Both the position numbers and the translations under genes were made by a program. A stretch of DNA of 64,000 bases from the NCBI RefSeq assembly GCF_041080625.1, contig NZ_CP163518.1:10533501-10597500 (forward strand), given 5' to 3'. The notes beneath the pieces are model-generated. The model saw nothing but the letters and a program-made list of their open reading frames with translations, was not told the origin of the DNA and ran no database searches. This DNA is from Streptomyces sp. CG1 (GTDB lineage Bacteria > Actinomycetota > Actinomycetes > Streptomycetales > Streptomycetaceae). This document shows, in pieces, positions 27,476 through 36,324 of the stretch (the first letter of the stretch is position 1; each line of letters starts with the position of its first letter).

Positions 27476-28315
27476 TCACTGGCGACCGTGAAAGATTCCC
27501 CAGGCGAGAAGGCCGCTCTCGCAAGCGTGAACCCACAGGGGAAGATTGGTCCGCAGCCGGTCCAGGTACTCCTCACCGATGACGCCGGTGAGTCCCTCGC
27601 CGCTGCGCTGCACTTCATCGCTGAGGCGGGCGTAGTGCGGGAGGAGGTTCTCGCTCAGGTCATCGAAGTGAACCTGCCCCAGTCCGAGGCCGGCGAGTTG
27701 TTCGCACACGAAGCCCGGCGTGGCGAGGTTGGTGACGTGGAGGCGCTCGCACACCGGGCGCAGCGTGTCCTCGTGGGTGTCGTCGGCGGCCATGACGTCG
27801 GTGAGGACTAGGGCACCGCCGGGGGCGAGGACGCGGACCGCCTCCGAGAGCATGTGCGCCCGGTCGCTGCTGTGGACGAGGGCTTCCTGGGACCAGACGA
27901 CGTCGAACTTCCCGTCCGACGCTGGGATGTCGTCGAAGGATCCGTCGACGACATCGATGAGTGTGTCGAGTCCGTTACGGGCGTTGAGCTCGCGGTGCCG
28001 CCGGTTCTGCACGTCGCTGATGTTGAGCGCGAGGACGTGGCAGCCGAAGGTCCGGGCGAGGTGGCGTGCCGCGCCGCCGTAGCCCGAGCCGAGGTCGATG
28101 ATCGTGCGGCCGGGCCCGAGAAGGTCGGCCACCCGGCCGGCCATCCGGGCGTCGGTCCGCCGGGTTGCCCGCGCCACTGGCTCGTCGGGGTGCTCGTAGA
28201 TGCCGGTGTGGATGTCTTCACCGCCCCATACGGAGGTGTAGAAGCCGTCGACGTCGGCGGAGTTGTAGTAGTCCCGGGCCGCATCCACTGCACGCGTGGC
28301 CTTGTCATCGCCCAT
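27476..28315 (-). CDS. SAM-dependent methyltransferase (sarcosine/dimethylglycine-type family)
   Basis: A 279-residue class I methyltransferase. The N-terminal block RDYYNSADVDGFYTSVWGGE resembles sarcosine/dimethylglycine N-methyltransferases and related natural-product methyltransferases. SAM motif I is IIDLGSGYGGAARHLA (about residue 70), then VVWSQEALVHS and LAPGGALVLTDVMA. The ATG at 28315 follows GAGGAGAATCCCGTC. It is convergent to the PKS/exporter pair, separated by debris, so membership in the biosynthetic locus is uncertain. The substrate could be an amine (betaine-type route) or a polyketide hydroxyl or carboxyl. Confidence 0.85.
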   Translation of the reverse strand: MGDDKATRAVDAARDYYNSADVDGFYTSVWGGEDIHTGIYEHPDEPVARATRRTDARMAGRVADLLGPGRTIIDLGSGYGGAARHLARTFGCHVLALNISDVQNRRHRELNARNGLDTLIDVVDGSFDDIPASDGKFDVVWSQEALVHSSDRAHMLSEAVRVLAPGGALVLTDVMAADDTHEDTLRPVCERLHVTNLATPGFVCEQLAGLGLGQVHFDDLSENLLPHYARLSDEVQRSGEGLTGVIGEEYLDRLRTNLPLWVHACESGLLAWGIFHGRQ

Positions 28316-28640
28316 GACGGGATTCTCCTCACGGCTCAGAGGGAACAAACCTTTGGGACGGTCGAGTCCGGCGAGGACCGCCCCCGCTCGCCGCCTCGGC
28401 CTCGCGGAGTTCCGGAGCCTGCCCCCGGCGCCGGAGCAGGCGCGCCGGGTATGCGGCAGGCCACACGCCGCCGCGGTCATTTCTCGAGCGAACAGGCCGT
28501 GTTGAAGGTGCTCTACCTGACCCGTTGGCCAGGCCACCCCGAATGGCCACTTGCACAAATAAGCCAAGATGCTGACATTTCCGGGACCGGGCCGCCTGGG
28601 TCGGCCGTGCGAGGGTCCAGGCGGCCCGGGGGGGTTCACG

Positions 28641-29372
28641 GCCTAGCCTACGTGGTCGCGCTAAAGCCGCACCGCGGCACCTGGGCTCGGGCCGACCAAC
28701 CGCACACGCCCATCGAAGCGGCCCAAGCCCTGGCCTGGCGCGATGCCAAGTCCCGGCGTCTGGGCACCCGTGGAACGTCACTTCCGCGACGGGCACACCG
28801 AGACCTGGTGGGCCGCTGATGCCCGGCTGAGCGGCTACGGCCCCGACTCACCTTGCCGGCTGGTCGTGGCCACCACCGACCCAGCCAGTCTGCCGGAGAA
28901 GGCCACCTGATACCGGGCCACCGACCTGCCCCACCCCGACGCACCTCACGCCATCACCGGCCCGCAACCACCGGCCGACCTCGCCGAGATCGTCCGCCTC
29001 TAGGGACTGAGGCCATGGATCGAGCAGAGCTAGAAGCAGATCAAGGACGAACTCGGCTGGGCCGACTTCCAAGTCCGCACCGACCGTGCCATCCGCCACC
29101 ACCGGACCCTGGTCCACTGCGCCTTCTCCTTTTGCTGGGATCAATGGTTCGTGGATGCCACGGCGCCGAACCCCTGCCCCGACGAGGGGTCAGAGAGGGG
29201 CCCCGCCCCTTCCCGCCAGCCCCAACAGCCTTGCTGGCCCAGGGCCTTACGCGCCATCCGTCCCTTGCTCACCCCCGCCGTCGCCCTCAGCCGATGGTGG
29301 CGAGCGTGGACGGGCACGGGCCCCCCTCCGAGCTCCAGGCCCTGATCGACGCGGTCACCACCGGACACCGGA
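28641..29372 (+). pseudogene. Degenerate IS701-family transposase
   Basis: Pieces of an IS701-type DDE transposase appear in order across frames: YVVALKPHRGTWARADQPHT, then VERHFRDGHTETWWAA, PSEKATTDPASLPE-type text, PPADLAEIVRL (stop) GLRPWIEQS (stop) KQIKDELGWADFQVRTDRAI, RHHRTLVHCAFSFCW, then PRALRAIRPLLTPAVALSRW and ELQALIDAVTTG. At least three in-frame stops and two frameshifts mark it as long dead. No terminal repeats are visible. Confidence 0.65.
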
Positions 29373-29413
29373 CACCGGACACGGCATTGACGTCTATCGC
29401 TGTAATCCACGAA

Positions 29414-30940
29414 CTACCCATATATTTCCGGAACACCGAACCAGTGGCGGGCGGCCTGTTCAAACGCTTCACGATCAGGAGTGCGACCTCCTGCCCAGGC
29501 GACTACGCCGTCGGGTCGGACAAGCACGGCACCCAATCCGAGGTCGTTTCTCGCCGGACCGGCTGCATACCGCATCCGACTCGCCCAGCCCATCGCCGAA
29601 CCGCGCAGGCATCGATCGGTGCTGAAATCGAGAGCGACGCCCCGTCCGTCCTGCATCAGGTCGCCGAGGCGAGTGCCGTTTTCGAGGCGAAGCTCCGGGG
29701 CGTTGCGGCCGACCAGTGGATGCTTGCTGCCGAGGTCGTAACGGATCGACGATCCCGACAGCCGCTCGAACACGTAGGTCGTTCCGTCACGGGTCCCGAT
29801 CAGGTCGCGAATCACTCCTTGGATCGCCTGGGCATGCGGGTCCGGTCGCATGGCCGCCACCTGGGCGCGCGACCAGTCGAGCACCTTTTCGGCGATCGGA
29901 CGGCGCTCGCTGGTGTAGGTGTCGAGAAGCCCGTCGGGCGCGTACCCGTGCACCGTCGCCGCGAGCTTCCATCCCAGGTTCATGGCGTCGCCGATGCCGG
30001 TGTTGAGTCCCTGCCCGCCAAGGGGGGAGTGGATGTGAGCGGCGTCGCCCGCGAGCAGGACGCGTCCCTGCCGGTAGCTCGTCGTCTGCATCGCCCGGTC
30101 GGTGAAGGTCGAGACGAGATGAACCTCGCTCAGCGTCACGTCGGTGCCGGACACACGGCGCAGAACTGTCTGGAGATGGTCGCGAGTCGGCGGCCGCGAG
30201 CGATCGAACGCGCCGCCGTCGAAGTCCATCATGCCGATCTGCCCATTGTTGGGAGGCTGGAGGTACATACCCGTCGGCGTCAGATTGAACCCGGGGCGCA
30301 GCTTCTCCGGATCGGCGACGGTGGCGTGCATGCTGTATCCGGTGAACTGCGGCCCGGTGCCGACGAATTCGAAGCCCGCGAGCCCGCGCACCGTACTGCG
30401 TCCCCCATCGCAGCCGACGAGCCAGCGCGCCGCGTACTCGTGCTCGCCGGCCAGCGCGACGACGCTCTCGTCGTTCTGGGCGATGGCTGAGACCGCGACG
30501 CCGTACCTGATTGCCACGCCGAGCTTGGACGCCTGCTCGGACAGCACCGCCTCGACCGATTCGAGGTAGGTCAACACGCCCTGCGATGCCGGGCTGGAAA
30601 GCCGGTACGGCAGGGCGGCTACGTCGACCTTGGCCGGATCGAGCACCATGCCGGCGAAGTGGCCACCGTGACGAGGAGGTGACGGCTCGTCCGCGTCGGG
30701 GTCCGCGCCGGGATCGTCGTGGACGCCCGACGCCGACAGAACCTGGTGCAGCATCCCGCGGCGATAGAACGCCTCGACCGACGCGGCCGACAGGCCCCGC
30801 ATCCCGAGCGGCTCCGCCTTGAACGGGGAGTGGGGTCCCGGCTCGCGCTCGAGCACCAGGACAGAGCAGCCCGCGAGGCCAAGCTCGCAGGCGAGGAACA
30901 GACCAACCGGGCCGGCGCCCACGATCACTACGTCATGCAC
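29414..30940 (-). CDS. FAD-dependent aromatic monooxygenase (class A flavin hydroxylase)
   Basis: About 508 residues. FAD-binding GxGxxG is VIVGAGPVGLFLACELG at the N-terminus, the DG motif is WLVGCDGGRSTVRG (about 175), and the GD motif is VLLAGDAAHIHSPLGGQGLN (about 290). A C-terminal thioredoxin-like tail follows (GRNAPELRLENGTRLGDLM). This is the architecture of PgaE/RdmE/MhpA-type hydroxylases acting on phenols or aromatic polyketides with NADPH. The GTG at 30940 has GGGAAGGGGATC just upstream and gives the canonical start HDVVIVGAG; longer ATG starts add non-homologous residues. A repeat array lies 70-145 bp upstream. Confidence 0.88.
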   Translation of the reverse strand: MHDVVIVGAGPVGLFLACELGLAGCSVLVLEREPGPHSPFKAEPLGMRGLSAASVEAFYRRGMLHQVLSASGVHDDPGADPDADEPSPPRHGGHFAGMVLDPAKVDVAALPYRLSSPASQGVLTYLESVEAVLSEQASKLGVAIRYGVAVSAIAQNDESVVALAGEHEYAARWLVGCDGGRSTVRGLAGFEFVGTGPQFTGYSMHATVADPEKLRPGFNLTPTGMYLQPPNNGQIGMMDFDGGAFDRSRPPTRDHLQTVLRRVSGTDVTLSEVHLVSTFTDRAMQTTSYRQGRVLLAGDAAHIHSPLGGQGLNTGIGDAMNLGWKLAATVHGYAPDGLLDTYTSERRPIAEKVLDWSRAQVAAMRPDPHAQAIQGVIRDLIGTRDGTTYVFERLSGSSIRYDLGSKHPLVGRNAPELRLENGTRLGDLMQDGRGVALDFSTDRCLRGSAMGWASRMRYAAGPARNDLGLGAVLVRPDGVVAWAGGRTPDREAFEQAARHWFGVPEIYG

Positions 30941-31010
30941 AAGAGATCCCCTTCCCAAACTCACAGCCGGATGGGCACCCGGCAGGACCTCTCGAAAGGT
31001 GCCAGACCCC

Positions 31011-31084
31011 ACCGACATCGGACCGACAGCCCTCGATATGCCACCGACACCGCACCGACAGCCCCGACATGCCACCGACACCAC
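31011..31084 (-). promoter_or_regulatory. Array of five ACCGACA repeats upstream of the monooxygenase
   Basis: ACCGACA (TGTCGGT on the gene's strand) starts at 31011, 31022, 31043, 31054 and 31074, so spacings are 11, 21, 11 and 20 bp, close to one or two helical turns. Two larger units of 32 and 31 bp (31022-31053 and 31054-31084) are near-copies. The array ends about 70 bp before the gene start, where activator sites would lie. SARP-type regulators use 7-bp direct repeats at 11- or 22-bp spacing; assigning this array to one is inference. Confidence 0.5.
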
Positions 31085-31665
31085 GGTTCCGCCCCCCGAT
31101 CACCCTTGGTCCAAGCACCGATCAGCCAGGAGGAGGCTTTACAGGTCTCACCCCAGGGTCTCTCCTGGAAGCGCCACCACCAGCGTTGACGCTCACGGAC
31201 GCGGCCGGAGGCCGGGCGCTCTCGCCTGTTTTGCGCGCCGGGCGGGGCCGGCACGCAACGCAACCGCCGGCCAGGCGTCGGCAGAAGGGCCAGAGTTCCG
31301 GGAAGTCGCCGATGCAGTCGAAGCCGTTCTGGCCTACCCGCGCGGTGCCTACACGTCCGGACCGCCACCGCGCCACTCCACCCAGGCCGCGTCTGATACA
31401 CCCTCCGGCTCGACGTCTTCCGACCCGGCCCGGCGCCGGAACTCGACGACGAGCAGCATGTGCGCCACCCCACGAATCGGCCGCAGATGCGGACCCGTCT
31501 ACTCGCCGTCCTCGGCCGGCGAGTGGACGACGACCTGCGGCGTCTCGATCGGCCTCTCAGGGGGCGGCGCGCGACGGGTGCGCGCATGCGGGGCGCTGGA
31601 GGCGCCCATGGGCTGGTTGTGGGATGGCGGAGTAGCGACGCCACCGCTTTGAGCGGCCCGTCTGG
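31085..31665. other. No recognisable gene
   Basis: About 580 bp between the repeat array and the TetX-like gene's stop. Open frames on both strands are Arg/Pro-rich and match nothing I recognise. No hairpins of note were seen. Confidence 0.4.
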
Positions 31666-32799
31666 TCAGGCTCGGTCGTTGCCGGCGAAGTCGGGCAGTT
31701 CCGTGGACAGCAGCCCGGCGGCGGCGCCGTCGAGGAGCTGAGCCATCTCGGTTGAGCGGGGCATCATGGTCCTCTCGTAGGTGCGGACGGCGTCGTCAAC
31801 ACTGTCGGTGTTCGCGAGGGCGAGGGCGAGTTCGCAGGCGTCGAGCATGGCGAGGTTGACGCCGACGCCGAGCGGGGGCATGAGGTGGGCGGCGTCGCCG
31901 AGCAGGGTGACGGTGGGGTTGTGGTCCCAGGTGTGCGGGACGGGCAGGGCGAAGATCGGGCGGTCGACGTAGAGGCCGTCGTTGTCGGCGATCAACTGGC
32001 GCATGCGGGGTGACCAGTCAACGTAGCGCTGCAGCAAGACGCGACGGATGCCGTCGGTGTTCTCGGGCGTCAGGCCGCCAGTGGTGATCCAGTCGACTGG
32101 GACGCGCTGGATGATGTACACGCGGATGTGGCTTCCGCTGTTGCGCTGCGCGAACAGGCCGCGGTCGCCGTCGGCTGCCGCGGCGCTGCCCTGGCCGACC
32201 AACTCGGCGATGCCAGGGTGACGGTTGGCGACGTCGTCGAACCAGGCTTCGAGGAAACTCACGCCGCTGTATGCGGGTGCGGCGGAGGAGACGGCTCGGC
32301 GGACCGTGGACCATGCGCCGTCGGCGCCGATGACGAGTTCGGCGTCGGCGGTGGCGCCGTTCGTGAAGTGGAGGGTTCGCGGTCCGTCGGCGGGGCCGGC
32401 GACTTTCTGGAGCGTGTGGCCCCATCGCACGGTGCCCGGGTTCAGGGAGTTGAGCAGCAGGTCCCGCAGATCGCCGCGGTCAATCTCCGGCTTGAACCTC
32501 TCGCCCTCCTCGGGGAGGTGATGGAAGAGTATGGTGCCGGCCGGGTCCATCTGACGCATTTCCTGCCCCTCGGGACGAGCCAGCCGGAAGAAGTCGTCGA
32601 GCAGTCCGGCTTCACGCAGAGCGATCTGGCCGTTGTCGGCGTGCAGGTCCAGGGTGCCGCCCTGGTTGCGGGCGTCGGAGCCGGCGTCACGGTCGTAGAC
32701 GCTGGCGGTGATGCCGTTCCGCTGGAGGATGCGGGCGCAGGTCAGGCCGCCGGGGCCGGCGCCGATGATGGCGATGCGGGGTGCGCGGGTCGTGTTCAT
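31666..32799 (-). CDS. TetX-like FAD-dependent monooxygenase
   Basis: A 377-residue flavin monooxygenase with IAIIGAGPGGLTCARILQRN at the N-terminus, the distinctive GGTLDLHADNGQIALREAGL block of TetX-like enzymes, DG motif VIGADGAWSTVRRA (about 160), and GD motif VTLLGDAAHLMPPLGVGVN (about 285). TetX relatives hydroxylate tetracyclines or other small aromatic compounds; the substrate of this one is unknown. The ATG at 32799 follows GGAG. It is divergent from a TetR-type regulator with an inverted-repeat site between them, a common arrangement for inducible detoxification. Confidence 0.88.
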   Translation of the reverse strand: MNTTRAPRIAIIGAGPGGLTCARILQRNGITASVYDRDAGSDARNQGGTLDLHADNGQIALREAGLLDDFFRLARPEGQEMRQMDPAGTILFHHLPEEGERFKPEIDRGDLRDLLLNSLNPGTVRWGHTLQKVAGPADGPRTLHFTNGATADAELVIGADGAWSTVRRAVSSAAPAYSGVSFLEAWFDDVANRHPGIAELVGQGSAAAADGDRGLFAQRNSGSHIRVYIIQRVPVDWITTGGLTPENTDGIRRVLLQRYVDWSPRMRQLIADNDGLYVDRPIFALPVPHTWDHNPTVTLLGDAAHLMPPLGVGVNLAMLDACELALALANTDSVDDAVRTYERTMMPRSTEMAQLLDGAAAGLLSTELPDFAGNDRA

Positions 32800-33042
32800 G
32801 GTGGGGCTCCGCTCATGACGTACAACCGTGCTGTGGTTGCTGGTGAGGTGGTCAGTTGGCTGTGCGACCGGGGTGGTCCGGGACGGCCGGGAGAGGACGG
32901 CCTGGCCTTCCTCGGCGGGACTCCGGCGACGATGAGGGCGACCAGGGAGGCGAGCGGGCACCGGACCGCGCCGGCGAGGGCGGGCAGTGTGCCTCGCGGC
33001 CACATCTCAAGAAAAGCACACTGACCCAATAAGTGCAACGGA

Positions 33043-33059
33043 TCAACTTTTGTAGTTGA
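33043..33059. promoter_or_regulatory. Inverted repeat, probable TetR operator
   Basis: TCAACT-TTTGT-AGTTGA is a perfect 6-bp-arm inverted repeat (17 bp in all), followed directly by GTTGAGCAAC, another short palindrome. It lies between the divergent TetX-like and TetR genes, 38 bp before the likely regulator start, in a locally AT-rich patch that fits overlapping promoters. Confidence 0.6.
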
Positions 33060-33096
33060 GCAACCTTGGTGCTAGGGTACGGGTATACGCGGCAGC

Positions 33097-33711
33097 ACGA
33101 TCGACACCGAGACGGCCGCTTCGCCTGCGCCCCTGGGTCGCCGAGAGCGCAAGAAGGCCGCGACTCGCCAGGCCATCGCGGACGCCGCGCTACGCCTGTT
33201 CCTGCAACGCGGATACGACGACGTCGGCATTCGCGAGATCGCGGATGCCGCCGACGTGTCCACCACCACGCTGTTCAAGCACTTCCCGGTCAAGGAGGTC
33301 CTCGTCTTCGACAAGGATGCCGACCAGGAAGCCGCCCTGCTCGCCGCGGTAAGGGAGCGGCCCGAGGGCCAGTCCATCCCCGCGGCGCTGCGCGAGCACG
33401 CACTGCGCTCCCGCGTGACCGCCGCGGAAGGCGACCCCCGCTTCGCCGCCTTCCGCTGCCTGGTGAACGACACCCCCGCCCTGCGTGACTACCTCCAGAA
33501 CATGTGGCTGCGCCACACGGCCGCCCCGGCTCGAGTCGTTGCGGAAGAGAGCGGACTTCCGGCAGGCGATCCCGCCTGCACCGCTCTCGCCCATTTCGCT
33601 CTTGAAGCGCCCCGCGCCGTCCAGAACCACGACGACCCCCGCCAGGCCGTCATCCGCGCCTTCGACCTGCTGGAAGGCGGCTGGAGCACGCTCGCACCCA
33701 GCCGTGGGTGA
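33097..33711 (+). CDS. TetR-family regulator with an apparent ACG start
   Basis: The frame GRRERKKAATRQAIADAALR, LFLQRGYDDVGIREIADAAD, VSTTTLFKHFP is a complete TetR HTH, followed by a C-terminal domain to 33711. Upstream the frame is open to a TAG at 33073, but it has no ATG, GTG or TTG before the HTH. The codon where related proteins start (M-I-D-T-E) is ACG at 33097. Either ACG is used, or a point mutation or base error destroyed the start; the first downstream ATG/GTG choices remove the HTH. With ACG the protein is 204 residues. It probably represses the divergent TetX-like gene. Confidence 0.75.
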   Translation, partial: TIDTETAASPAPLGRRERKKAATRQAIADAALRLFLQRGYDDVGIREIADAADVSTTTLFKHFPVKEVLVFDKDADQEAALLAAVRERPEGQSIPAALREHALRSRVTAAEGDPRFAAFRCLVNDTPALRDYLQNMWLRHTAAPARVVAEESGLPAGDPACTALAHFALEAPRAVQNHDDPRQAVIRAFDLLEGGWSTLAPSRG

Positions 33712-33782
33712 CGCCCTGAGCACGTGACAGAGCTTGGCGGCGGGATTGACAAGCCATCGCATCTGAATGAATGGGCCGTCAG

Positions 33783-33960
33783 TGGTGGCGGCGATCGTTG
33801 AGAGGCTGATGCCGGACGAATTGTGGGAGTTGTTCCAGCGGGTGGCGCGGGAGGCGTCGGCCCGGCCGCAAAGCGGCGGCCGCCGACATCACAGTGACTG
33901 TGCGGTGCTGGCAGCGATCGTGTCCGTCGCAACGCTCCTGATGCCGCCCATTGGTCGGCG
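33783..33960 (+). pseudogene. IS5-family transposase, N-terminal fragment
   Basis: The frame reads IVERLMPDELWELFQRVARE, ARPQSGGRRHHSDCAVLAAI, a diverged form of the N-terminal domain of IS5-type transposases (VPDELW..., RPQGGGR, VLAAIV...SG). The similarity breaks at about 33940 before the usual C-W motif. It is a short remnant with no adjoining catalytic part. Confidence 0.55.
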
Positions 33961-34344
33961 TGGACCCGAAGCCGGGCCTGTACACGGAGCGCTCCGCCGA
34001 ACAACGGCCGGAGCTCTTGAAAACCCGACGTGACCCCCTTCGCTCCTGACGGATCCGCAGACATAGGGCGGCCATCTCAATCTCCTCGCGTGTGTTCGTG
34101 GAGACCTCCCGCCATTGCCGTCGCGTACAGCTCGGCGTCGGGGGCATTCGGGCGGTCGTCGCGCTGAAGATGCCGAGGGTGAAGTCCTTTCCGGCCTCGT
34201 CCCGGAACGGGCGGTCCCGCTCGCGGACCAGTGGCGTGTGGGGGTTGCCCCTGGTCATCGCCTGGCCTCAGCAGTCACGCTCTACCACTGTCGCCGCTCT
34301 GGTCCGCGCCGCCGCCTCGCTTGCCGACCAGGGTCAGACGACCG

Positions 34345-34470
34345 ATGCGTGAACTGCTTCATCCTGCTGGCCGTTGATGACGACGAGCCGAAGGGCTTCG
34401 GCTGGCGAGATTTGCGTGACCTGATCGTCCGCGCCCGTATCCAGCTCGGCGGCGCCGGACATCACCCTGA
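34345..34470 (+). pseudogene. IS630-like DDE transposase fragment
   Basis: About 35 codons read EPKGFGWRDLRDLIVRARIQ then LGGAG. GFGWRD.RDL.VRAHIQLGGP precedes the second catalytic Asp (VWDN) in actinobacterial IS630-type transposases, but the VWDN is missing here. It is an isolated scrap. The surrounding 34000-34550 otherwise has no gene I can support. Confidence 0.4.
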
Positions 34471-34556
34471 GCTTCGCTCACCCAGGACAGCTCTCCCCGC
34501 CCCCTGGGAAGTCGGGGAGAGGCCCGCGGGGCTCGCACGGTGCGGGGTGCGGGGTC

Positions 34557-35207
34557 TTATGGGTGGTACTTCTCCGCGACCGTCTCGGCACCGCCGGACT
34601 TGGGGTTCATGGTGACGCGGACGGTCACGCTGTCGGTCTTCGCAGCCTTCTCCAGCTGGTCCACGGTGCACTTCGAGGTGCCGTAGCCGTCGTTGCCGAT
34701 GGTCACGCGGCCGTCGGTGTCGGAGCAGATCGCGGCCGCGCCGAGGATCTGCGTGGCGTTGGAGACTAAGAATGCCTGGTCCGTGCCGCCGCCCTGGGGC
34801 TTGACGATCAGCTTGCCGGGCGCGAGGTACTTCAGCGTGCCGACAACCGTGCGGTGGTTACCCGCGTTGGCGACGCCGCCGCCGGCAGAGGTGGACACCG
34901 GCGGGCAGTAGCCGGTCCGTTCGCCGATGGTGTTGATCTCGGCGTTGGACCTTGGGTCGCCCGCGTAGTCGATCTGGTTGGTGCAGCTCACCCCAGGCTT
35001 CTTGGGTGTGCCCGCCGGCTTGGCGTGGGCGGAGCCGTGGCTGGTCTTGACACCGGATCGTGTACCGGACTGTCCGGGACTCGTGGAGGCGGACGAACTG
35101 GCGGAGGAGGATGAGGTGCTGTCAGTGCCGCCGTTGCCGCATGCCGTGAGCGACAGGCCGACAGCCAAGGCGGCAAGGGTGAGTGCCGAGATCTTCCGAA
35201 CGCGCAT
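34557..35207 (-). CDS. Secreted lipoprotein of unknown function
   Basis: A 216-residue protein with a clear lipoprotein signal: MRVRKISALTLAALAVGLSL ending in a TAC-G lipobox (Cys about 23), then a Ser/Thr/Gly-rich linker of about 45 residues. The C-terminal domain has four or more cysteines (VSCTNQIDYAG, YCPP, ICSDTDGR, SKCTVD) that could form disulphides outside the membrane. ATG 35207 follows AAAGGAGAAGTG, a near-perfect ribosome site. I do not recognise the folded domain. It is presumably a cell-envelope protein, monocistronic. Confidence 0.8.
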   Translation of the reverse strand: MRVRKISALTLAALAVGLSLTACGNGGTDSTSSSSASSSASTSPGQSGTRSGVKTSHGSAHAKPAGTPKKPGVSCTNQIDYAGDPRSNAEINTIGERTGYCPPVSTSAGGGVANAGNHRTVVGTLKYLAPGKLIVKPQGGGTDQAFLVSNATQILGAAAICSDTDGRVTIGNDGYGTSKCTVDQLEKAAKTDSVTVRVTMNPKSGGAETVAEKYHP

Positions 35208-35463
35208 CACTTCTCCTTTGGATGGGTTCTGCTCCTGGTGAGTGGGCTCTCTGACTATCCAGAGAGAACCGCCCTCAACTCCGTTGCGGAGCAAGGGTCG
35301 TTAAGACACAGCTGTGACATGGATGGCACATGCGCACTCACCATGCTGCTGAACCCGACCGGTGATGGGGATCTTTGAAGACGGTTGCTCCCCCCCATGT
35401 CGTTGTGGGTTCAATAGCGTGGGGGTGGAGCGGCGCGTCAGCCCTGCGGTCGGTGATGCGCCG

Positions 35464-36324
35464 TCAGCTTGCGGAGTGCTCTGGGGGAAAGTCTGCGCTG
35501 AGAGTCACTTCCCGCCAGCTGTCGAAGGTGGTTCTGAGGGAGGCGAGCTTGGTGGTGGCGATGTCGTATGCGGCCTTGCCCAGCAGCAGGCGCAGCGGGG
35601 GCCTTTCGGCTGTGACGGCGTGGATGACGGCTTGGGCGGCGCGTGCCGGATCCCCGGGCTGGTGGCCGTAGGTGGCCAGGGTGGTGGTGCGCCGTGTGCC
35701 CGCGGTGGGGGCGTAGTCGTCGATGGTGGTGGCGGACTGGCGCATGGAGGGCCCGGACCAGTTGGTGCGGAATGCGGCGGGTTCGACGATCGTCACCTTG
35801 ATGCCCAAGGGGGCGACCTCGGCGGCGAGTGACTCGGAAAGACCTTCCACGGCGAACTTGGTGGCGTGGTAGTAGCCGGTGGCGCCGAAGCCGACCAGGC
35901 CGCCGAGTGAGGACATGTTCACGATGTGGCCTGCGCGACGGGTGCGCATGCCCGGCAGGACGGCCCTGGTGGTGTTGACCAGGCCGAAGACGTTGCTGTC
36001 GAACAGGGCGCGAACCTCGTCGTCCTCGCCTTCCTCGATGGCGGCGAGGTAGCCGTAGCCGGCGTTGTTGACCAGTACGTCGATCCGTCCGAAGGCGGCC
36101 TGCGCCTGTGCGACCGCCTTAGCGATCTGCTGGGAGTCGGTGACGTCCAGCGCCAGGGCGAGGGCGCGTTCCTCGTGCCCGGCGACCACGTCGACGGCCT
36201 TGCCGGCATCCCGGGCGGTGACCACCGCCCGCCAGCCGCGCTCCAGCACGGCACCGGCCAGTGCCCTGCCCAAGCCGGAGGAGCAGCCGGTGATGAACCA
36301 GACAGGGGAATCAGGAGAGGTCAT
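35464..36324 (-). CDS. SDR family oxidoreductase
   Basis: A 286-residue classical SDR: TGxxxGxG motif VWFITGCSSGLGRALAG at the N-terminus, VLVNNAGYG (about 85), and active-site Ser with Tyr-Lys in YYHATKFAVEGLSESLA (about 155-160). The C-terminal part is the extended type common in actinobacterial SDRs with broad ketone or alcohol specificity. All catalytic residues are present. Its ATG lies 14 bp inside the end of the upstream HTH gene on the same strand, so the two are co-transcribed and translationally coupled. Confidence 0.9.
   Translation of the reverse strand: MTSPDSPVWFITGCSSGLGRALAGAVLERGWRAVVTARDAGKAVDVVAGHEERALALALDVTDSQQIAKAVAQAQAAFGRIDVLVNNAGYGYLAAIEEGEDDEVRALFDSNVFGLVNTTRAVLPGMRTRRAGHIVNMSSLGGLVGFGATGYYHATKFAVEGLSESLAAEVAPLGIKVTIVEPAAFRTNWSGPSMRQSATTIDDYAPTAGTRRTTTLATYGHQPGDPARAAQAVIHAVTAERPPLRLLLGKAAYDIATTKLASLRTTFDSWREVTLSADFPPEHSAS
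36198..36236. repeat. 39-bp direct repeat, copy 1 (inside the SDR gene)
   Basis: These 39 bases, near the 5' end of the SDR coding sequence, are identical to 37221-37259 upstream of the HTH gene. The two copies flank the HTH gene about 1 kb apart. Confidence 0.85.

Noticed and set aside
27476..28639. Longer start for the methyltransferase at 28639
   Set aside because: The extra 108 residues are low-complexity and non-homologous, while ATG 28315 has a good ribosome site.
31011..31084. Reading the ACCGACA array as a CRISPR or iteron origin
   Set aside because: Units are too short and degenerate for CRISPR, and there is no replication gene nearby; promoter position favours a regulatory array.
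33779..34258. A 159-codon minus-strand frame between the TetR gene and the lipoprotein
   Set aside because: Overlaps the IS5 and other debris, no recognised motif, no ribosome site.
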